Shown in pieces: positions 57,696-64,000 of a DNA stretch of 64,000 bases. The translations under genes were made by a program, and so were the position numbers. The stretch spans positions 1,808,001 through 1,872,000 of the forward strand of contig NC_053043.1 in assembly GCF_003473485.1 (NCBI RefSeq). Reading direction: 5' to 3'. The notes beneath the pieces were generated by a model. That model worked only from the letters and a program-made list of their open reading frames with translations. It searched no databases and was not told the origin of the DNA. How positions within the stretch are numbered: the first letter of the stretch is position 1; every line of letters begins with the position of its first letter. Source of the DNA: Medicago truncatula. Taxonomy: Eukaryota; Streptophyta; Magnoliopsida; Fabales; Fabaceae.

Positions 57696-58913
57696 GTTTT
57701 GCATAAATAGGTCGTAATAAGCTGTTTTGCAGAAATAAGCTGTTTTGAATAAGTTGTTTTTCAAAATGAGGTCGTAATAAGCTGTTTTGCATAAATAAGT
57801 CGTTTTGAATAAGTTGTTTTTGAAAATGAGGTCGTAATAAGCTGTTTTTGAAAATGATGCCGTAAAAAGTTGTTTTTTTTTTTTTTTTTTATAAATAAGT
57901 TGTTTTTAAAAATGAGGTTGTAATAAGTTGTTTTGTATAAATAAGGTGTTTTGAATAAGCTGTTTTTTTTTTTTAAAAAAAAAAAAAAAAGAGGTCGTAA
58001 AAACCAGTTTTGCATAAATAAGTTGTTTTAAAAAAAGAGGTCGTAATAAGATGTTTTGCATAAATAAACAGTTTTGAATAAGTTGTTTATGAAAAAGAGA
58101 TCTTAATGAGCTATTTTGCATAAATAAGCTGTTTTTTGAAAAAGAGGTCGTAATAAGCTGTTTGACATCAATAAGCTGTATTAAAAAGTTGTTTTTTGAA
58201 AAGAGGTTGTAATAAGCTGTTTTGCATAAATAAGCTGTTTTTGAAAATGAGGTCGTAATAAGCTGTTTTGCATCAATAAGCTGTTTTGAATAAGTTGGTT
58301 TTTGAAAAGAGGTTGTAATAAGTTGTTTTGCATCAATAAGTTGTTTTAAATAAGTTCTTTTTTGAAAAGAGGTCATAAGAAGCTGTTTTGCATAAATAAG
58401 CTGTTTTGAATAAGCTGTTTTTGAAAATGAGATCGTAATAAGCTGTTTTGCATCAATAAGTTGTTTTGAATTAGTTCTTTTTTTGAAAAGAGGTTGTAAT
58501 AAGCTGTTTTGCATCAATAAGTTGTTTTGAATAAGTTGTTTTTTGAAAAGAGGTTGTAATAAGTTGTTTTGCATCAATAAGTTGTTTTGAATAAGTTGTT
58601 TTTTGAAAAGAGGTCGTAATAAGCTGTTTTGCATAAATAAGCTCTTTTGAATAAGTTGTTTTTAAAAAAGAAATCGTAATAAGCTGTTTTGTATAAATAA
58701 GTTGTTTTGAATAAGCGGTTTTTGAAAATGAGGTCGTAAGAAGCAGTTTTGGATAAATAAGTTGTTTTGAATAAGTTGTTTATGAAAAAGAGGTCGTAAT
58801 AAGCTGTTTTGTATAAATAAGTTGTTTTGAATAAGCGGTTTTGAAAATGAGGTCGTAATAAGCTGTTTTGTATAAATAAGTTGTTTTGAATAAGTTGTTT
58901 TTGAAAAAGATTA
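57696..58913 (-). repeat. 60 bp tandem repeat array, right arm (inverted)
   Basis: The same 60 bp unit in reverse orientation (AATAAGCTGTTTTGCATAAA, TAAGCTGTTTTGAATAAG, TGTTTTTGAAAATGAGGTCG). It starts at a sharp switch near 57695 and includes poly-T/poly-A interruptions at 57873-57890 and 57962-57990. The 242-codon minus frame (57906-58634) is the same 20-residue periodic translation. The two arms form a near-palindrome of about 2.3 kb. Confidence 0.93.
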
Positions 58914-59668
58914 TAATAATTCAGTAATGTCTAAAATTGGAATTTTGAATTATTATGAGGGCAAAATTGTCAATTTGTATGTTTAACCCCCCAAAACCCC
59001 GAATTTGGGGGAACTTTAAAATTGGACAAATGAAGCTCTTCAAAACCCCCCAAAAACTTTCCTTTATTTTTTTAAAACTCGCAAATAAGAGTTTACCACT
59101 TCATAAGCCTTTCCTTCCCCTCTTTTTCCCTCCAAAACCCAAGTTGCAAACAAAGCCTCGGTGGGATTTATCTTACCAAGTAAAGGACACCCTCCCTTTA
59201 AGACCAAACTGATTGAGGACCAATCCAGCGCAGAAGAAATCAATTATCTAAAAAACAAAAACCATCATTTTTTTTTTCTTCAGTAATACATATTGTGATT
59301 TTGTCATGCATTATCTGATTTGATGCCTATGTTTGTCGTATCATTTACGTAAAAAAACGCCTTAATCCAGCACAAGCTGAATCAACGCCAAACTCACGTG
59401 GTTGGGCTTCTAAACATTTTGACGCATCTCTAAGTTTTAAACCCCGACGTAAATTATACAATGTTTCTAATAATTGAGCTAAGCTCAAACTAATATTACG
59501 TTCTTATACAATTAATAAATGATAATTTTGTAAAATAATTTATAATTTTTCTTTCACGTACATAACTAGTTATATTTTTTAGGTTGTTTTAAATGACTCA
59601 TGGTTTTTACACCTTGTCCACTAAGCATTAGCTTGCTTCACACTCTCCTTTTTACAAAAAGTTTGTTT
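58914..59668. other. intergenic / right edge of possible larger element
   Basis: 58960-59160 is rich in CCCCAAAA/CCTTTCC words inverted relative to 56436-56550. The remainder is AT-rich spacer. Confidence 0.4.
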
Positions 59669-59677
59669 TAACTTTTA

Positions 59678-60314
59678 GGTTTAAATGCAATTTTTATTGA
59701 ATTTGAATTTTTTCCTCCCTATTTTAAAACTCGGAATTTTACCCCCTCTATTTTGATTGAATTTGGATTTTGCCCCTATATTTTAAAACTCGGAATTTTA
59801 CCTCTTTTGTTTTACGTTTTTCAGGATTTTTCCCCCTATTTTAAAATAAAGAACAAAAAATACTAGAAAAATAAAGAAACGATTAGAAAATATTAATTCG
59901 GTAAAAAAAAACGCAAAAAAAATAGAAAAACAATGAAAAAACTAGTTTGCACCTCTAAATATTTGCTATTTTCATAATAGTTTTTTATTTTATTTTTAGA
60001 GATCATACTAGTTTTATGCATTTTTTCTAGTATTTTTTATTCATTTTTTTTAGTATTTTTTTAGTTTTATTTTGATTTTTTCAATAAAAAAATAAAAAAA
60101 AACATTTAATATAAATAATTAATTATGTGGATAAAATAGGGGGAGGGGCAAAATCTTGACAAACATAAAATAGAGGGGGTAAAATTCAAAGTTTTAAAAT
60201 AGGGGGGTAAAATCCAGAATCAATCAAAATAGAAGAGGTAAAATTCCGAGTTTTAAAATAGGGGACAAAATCTAAATTCAATCAAAATAGTGGGGGTAAA
60301 ACTGCACTTAAGCC
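59678..60314. mobile_element. 637 bp Mutator-like element
   Basis: The ends GGTTTAAATGCAATTTTTAT and (inverted) GGCTTAAGTGCAGTTTTACC form TIRs of well over 100 bp. They are made of repeated 'aaaactcggaattttacc' and 'tattttgattgaattt' words. A perfect 9 bp duplication TAACTTTTA flanks it (59669-59677 and 60315-60323). No ORF. Confidence 0.87.
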
Positions 60315-60384
60315 TAACTTTTAATACTAGTAGTATTTTTGGAATAATAAGTATCCCAATATGGCTTTGATTCGAATCCTTTTA

Positions 60385-60570
60385 GGGAAATGCTAACTGG
60401 TGCCCCCGGGGTAATGGTTAAGGATATAAAAAAAGAAATTGTATAGTAGTTAATGCATTGAAATTATGTAATTAATTTATAATAAAGTCAAAAACAGTTT
60501 TCTTTTATGGTAATAATTCTCTTTTATGGTATGCTTAACCAGTGCCCTAGGAACACCGGTTAGCATGACA
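60385..60570. mobile_element. TIR MITE, second member of the GGGAATGCTAAC family
   Basis: The left end GGGAAATGCTAACTGGTGCC and the inverse of the right end (TGTCATGCTAACCGGTGTTC) pair. Same length class and termini as 54017-54202. Target duplication not clear. Confidence 0.65.
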
Positions 60571-60770
60571 TTTTTTTTATTATTTCCCTTTAATTACTTT
60601 CCTTTTCTTTAATAATTTTCCTTTAATGCCTCACGAACGTTCATTTCCTCCTTATCACAGTCTGTTTACAAAAACTTCCCAATCAACATTTAATTCCCGA
60701 ATAAATTCGTGCACTTTGCTAGGGACTCTTTAAAACAAAATAATTGTTTTGCAATAAGACTAAAAAAAAT

Positions 60771-61055
60771 ACTACATCCGTCCTTAATTATAAGACCCTT
60801 TTGAGAATTTTTTTTTGTCCCTTTTTATAAGACTCATTTGCTATTTCCAACTACATTAATTATTTCTTTACCTACATGCCTTATTTATTATTCATTTTTT
60901 TCTTCAATCAACAATAAATAAGATGTTGAAAATATAAACCAATTCTCTCTCTTGAAGGATAAATTTGTAAAAACAATAGTAATTACAAACATATTTAATA
61001 CAAATATCCACTATCTTAATTCCCGTTATTTTTTCAAAAGGGCCCTATTATTTTA
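60771..61055. mobile_element. degenerate Stowaway-like MITE
   Basis: The left end ACTACATCCGTCCTTAATTA and the phrase ATAAGACCCTTTTGAGAA resemble the common CTCCCTCCGTCC MITE. The right end (CAAAAGGGCCCTATTATTTT) is decayed. Confidence 0.45.
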
Positions 61056-61153
61056 GAAAACCAAAAAAAACTTATTAAAAACGTAAAATATAAATTAAAA
61101 AAAAATTGAAAACAAAATTTTATTTTAAAATAAATTAGATTTTAGGCAAGGCA

Positions 61154-61557
61154 AATTCTATGGTACACCCAATGAATTTGGGTGTATCGGTACACCAAGT
61201 CGTAAAATTAATAATAAATCAGTTGTTTTTTTGAAGAAAAATAATTATTTTCTATCATTGACAACTAAGATAATTAAATTTTATTTACCAAAAGCTTCGA
61301 CGAAATAAAATTTAATTTTTAAGAATTTTTATTACTCATAACAATGAATATTAATTATTTTTTATGACAAAATGTAATTTTTTTAATATAATCCTTATAA
61401 ACAATGAAACGATGGTTTTTCTTATGAAATGATGTTTTCTAAAATATAAATATTGATAAATACCTTTTTATTTCATTAAAGTGATTGTTAATTTATAAAT
61501 TTTGTGCAATAAGAGTACCGGTACACTCAAAATTGTGGGTGTATCATAGAAGTTCCC
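61154..61557. mobile_element. 404 bp TIR MITE (TATGGTACACCC family)
   Basis: The ends AATTCTATGGTACACCC and (inverted) GGGAACTTCTATGATACACCC pair, with further inverted similarity (GGGTGTATCGGTACACC against AGTGTACCGGTAC). A perfect 9 bp duplication GGCAAGGCA flanks it (61145-61153 and 61558-61566). Very AT-rich interior. Confidence 0.85.
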
Positions 61558-61724
61558 GGCAAGGCAAACGCTCCGATGATTTTGTTGGATACCTTCCTCA
61601 AATCATTTATTTCCATGGCATTTTTTGTATTTAATAATTTTAAAATTAATTTATGTTTTGAATTAACTTTTTTACAGATACGAGTCACCAATAAAACTCT
61701 AAATTTCAAATGATTTTTCTATTT

Positions 61725-62044
61725 TTATTTTATTTTTACCTTATAAAATTTAGAGAATTTTATTAATTATATGAAAAACAATTTGATTACCATTCAACAA
61801 TACCGCTTTGCTCTTTCAAAAAAATAAAATATCGCTTTGCTCAAACTCTAATTTCACGTGTATGGTCTCGATTTAATACGCGCTTTCTCCTTCTATTTTT
61901 CTAATTTTTTATTTTAATCTTATTAAATTTAGCGATTTTTATTAATTTGGAAAACTATTTGATCAACGGTCAACAATATCTCTTTGCTCAAACCCTAATT
62001 CCACTTGTATGGTTTCGATTTAATACGCGCTTTCTCCTTCTATA
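61725..62044 (+). promoter_or_regulatory. duplicated promoter segment of the 62148 gene
   Basis: A segment of about 150 bp occurs twice. Copy A ends near 61899 and copy B ends near 62044; both finish GATTTAATACGCGCTTTCTCCTTCTAT. Copy A has a G-box CACGTG (61855-61860); copy B has CACTTG at the matching place (61992-61997). Copy B runs directly into the TATA box (TATAAAT, 62041-62047). Confidence 0.82.
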
Positions 62045-62147
62045 AATTCTCTATCAATGACCCTTATTCTTTCACTCATACATTTCTCTTCACCTCTCTC
62101 ACTCTCTCTCATTGGAACTCACTCTGTTTCTCTCTCTAGTTTTGAGA

Positions 62148-62423
62148 ATGTCTCGCACTTGCATGATGATGCTCTTGGTAGCAATGTTCATTTTCACCGC
62201 CGTCGCAGAATCTCCAACGACATCTCCCAAAGTTTCTTCTTTGACTACCCCAGCTGCTGCTCCATCTCCATCATCGGTGTCTCCTCTCTCTCCATCGTCG
62301 GTATCTTCTCCTCCTGCTCATGCTCCTGCTCCTGCACCTCGCAAAAGTGGTGCTGTTTCCCATGGATTCTCATTTGTTGGGATCTTTGTTGTCGCCCTTG
62401 GGGCGACCGCTTTGATTCTTTGA
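62148..62423 (+). CDS. small arabinogalactan protein with GPI signal
   Basis: Single exon, 91 aa from ATG 62148. An in-frame ATG at 62112 would place charged residues before the hydrophobic core and is less likely. The signal peptide is MSRTCMMMLLVAMFIFTAVA, cut near AESP. The mature part is Ser/Pro/Ala-rich (AAAPSPSSVSPLSPSSVSS, PPAHAPAPAP), with the alternating AP/SP pattern that directs arabinogalactan attachment. The C-terminus (VGIFVVALGATALIL) is hydrophobic with no basic tail, a GPI signal. TATAAAT at 62041 gives a leader of roughly 75 bp. It differs enough from the 55327 protein that recent tandem duplication is unlikely. Confidence 0.87.
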   Translation: MSRTCMMMLLVAMFIFTAVAESPTTSPKVSSLTTPAAAPSPSSVSPLSPSSVSSPPAHAPAPAPRKSGAVSHGFSFVGIFVVALGATALIL

Positions 62424-63023
62424 AACTTAGGAGTTAGGATATGAATTGTAGAGTTCTCTATCTACATTATGTTATCGATCTCTTAGGTTTTGAATTTCAT
62501 ATATGCTGTTCTTTCTTCCGCTTGAAGAAATCATCGTGTATGGACCGAATTATTATTAAATAATAAACTCCAATATATTATGTTATATATGCATTGATTA
62601 ATTTTCCTACTGGTAATGTCATCTAGCCAATTGTTTGATTTGGAATTTGATCTGGTAATCATTTGTTTGCTGAATGCTAATAGTTTTGTTTTTTCACAAG
62701 TATTGTTACGCACTTTAGGAGTGATTTATTTGTTTTTTTTTTTATTGGTTGTGTCCAGGTGCGCATACATCAATATATTTTTGATTTTGAATCCAAATAT
62801 TTCACTTTTTTTTTTTTTAAGAAGATAAATTAATTCATCTAAATTGGCTTCAAATTCTTCACTTAATGGATGGATTTCTAACGACTACGTAAAAAAAAAT
62901 ACTTGGTCAAAAGAAAAATGTTGTTTTATGTAAGTCAAAAGATGTATTAGTACGATAAAGAATGTTTTTTTTTTTTTTTTTTTTTCTTGTTAAAAAAAAA
63001 AACGATAAATAATGTTTTTTTTT
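62424..63023. other. 3' flank and AT-rich spacer
   Basis: Presumed 3' UTR of the arabinogalactan gene, then poly-T/poly-A sequence. No gene. Confidence 0.5.
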
Positions 63024-63100
63024 GTTGGCCGATGTTTGAACCATGGACCTTGCATATATTATGCATTGTCCATATCAGCTGAGCTAAGCTCACGAGGACG
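63024..63100 (-). mobile_element. tRNA-derived SINE fragment
   Basis: On the minus strand it reads CGTGAGCTTAGCTCAGCTGA (A box), then 'atgcataatatatgcaagg' and a B box GGTTCAAACATC. Same family as 46039-46173. Confidence 0.65.
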
Positions 63101-63869
63101 ATAAATAATGTTTTTCTTAATGATATCTCCCTTGTTAAGAAATCAAAAAATAGAATTAAGAAATTTGCCAATAATTATTTGATTTGCTTATGTTTGCTAA
63201 TAGCTCTTATTAGTACGATAAAGATTTTTTTTTTTTTTTAATGTTATTGCCCCTGTTAAAAAATCTAAAAATAGAATTAAAAAAATTGCCAATTAATTAT
63301 TTGATATGCTTTTGTTTACTTTTTTTTTTTTTGACAAGATGCTTTTGTTTAATAATATCTCTTATTTTTGGCATGTAATGCTAAATGCATTTTTATGAGA
63401 GACTTACGATAAATGAAAGAATGAACCTTTTTTGGAATGGGTCTTGCTAAACGTGTCAAAAAAAGTGATATGACAAAATTGTTTGATATGAAATTTGGTT
63501 TTATAATATTTTGTTTGCTAATAGCTCTGTTATTTTTTTATAACTATTTTTGAAGGATAACTATTTTTGATAACACTATTGTTAATGCACTTTATGATAA
63601 AGAAAAAAACTGAATTTATTTGTACGCGGTTTTGCCAACAAACATCACATGTTAAAAATTGTTTGATTTGGTAATATTTTAACTTGTTTGCTAATTTGGT
63701 AAGTATCTTAAATTCTGATTTGGTAATGTTTTGATTGCTAGCCTTGTTTTTTGGTTAATGTTTAAATGCATTTTATTAGAGATCTATGGTAATGAAAGAA
63801 TACATTTTTTATTCTTTTTTATAAGAAGGTTGATTTAGATTGAACCGCATGATTAGTGTAAAAAAATAT
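63101..63869. other. intergenic, AT-rich
   Basis: Loose repeats of 'tttgctaat', 'agctctta' and 'taatgtt' words. No gene or bounded repeat. Confidence 0.5.
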
Positions 63870-64000
63870 TACTCCCTATGTCCCAAAATATGCAAAAATG
63901 AGTCAACATAAGTTGATGTATTTGACACAAATTTTGAATCAAATACACATATAATTTTAATCGAAATGTAAATTTCATACAAAAATATTGTTTATAGTTT
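63870..64000. mobile_element. start of a Stowaway-like MITE, cut by the window edge
   Basis: ACTCCCTATGTCCCAAAATA resembles the CTCCCTCCGTCCC terminus. The other end is outside the window. Confidence 0.4.

Noticed and set aside
57906..58634. 242-codon minus-strand gene
   Set aside because: Mirror image of the same repeat; open only because the unit length is divisible by three.
56648..58913. CRISPR-like repeat array
   Set aside because: Units are contiguous with no unique spacers, and the context is a plant nuclear genome.

Overview
This is a plant nuclear window, most likely from a legume close to Medicago. The basis is AT-rich introns with GT/AG borders, several intact plant genes, and dense short transposons whose termini resemble families I know from Medicago and its relatives; the species is an inference. 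All gene models were spliced by hand from the sequence, with reading phase checked across every intron.

Layout: (1) 1-2413 is the 3' end of a Ty1/copia (Sirevirus-like) LTR retrotransposon whose LTR stops about 220 bp before the start codon of the next gene. (2) 2631-6745, + strand, is DNMT2 (tRNA cytosine-5 methyltransferase), 10 exons; intron 7 holds a 523 bp Mutator-like element that carries a reverse-oriented beta-amylase fragment. (3) 8588-8944, - strand, is a small arabinogalactan-type protein. (4) 11510-22395, + strand, is MCM9, 20 exons, with introns loaded with small transposons. (5) 23574-26831, + strand, is a serine carboxypeptidase-like gene with one in-frame stop; a decayed partial copy lies at 28393-29059, and a long inverted repeat sits between the two. 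(6) 29669-33724, - strand, is a plastid 2-oxoglutarate/malate translocator (DiT1-type), 4 exons. (7) 34.6-48.7 kb is a transposon-rich zone: an ascorbate oxidase pseudogene split by a hAT-type MITE, tRNA-derived SINEs, non-LTR retrotransposon remains split by a solo LTR, and two larger Mutator-like elements. (8) 49460-53414, + strand, is RIBA1, 7 exons. (9) 55327-55623 and 62148-62423, + strand, are two more small arabinogalactan proteins. Between them is a 2.3 kb array of 60 bp repeats arranged as two opposed arms.

The genes do not form a pathway or cluster. They are unrelated housekeeping or biosynthetic genes (tRNA methylation, DNA replication and repair, plastid C4-dicarboxylate transport, riboflavin synthesis) plus three cell-surface proteoglycans. 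The accessory content is the unusual part: at least six Mutator-like insertions and two hAT-type insertions can be bounded to the base by target-site duplications. I found no evidence of a new enzymatic or defence system.
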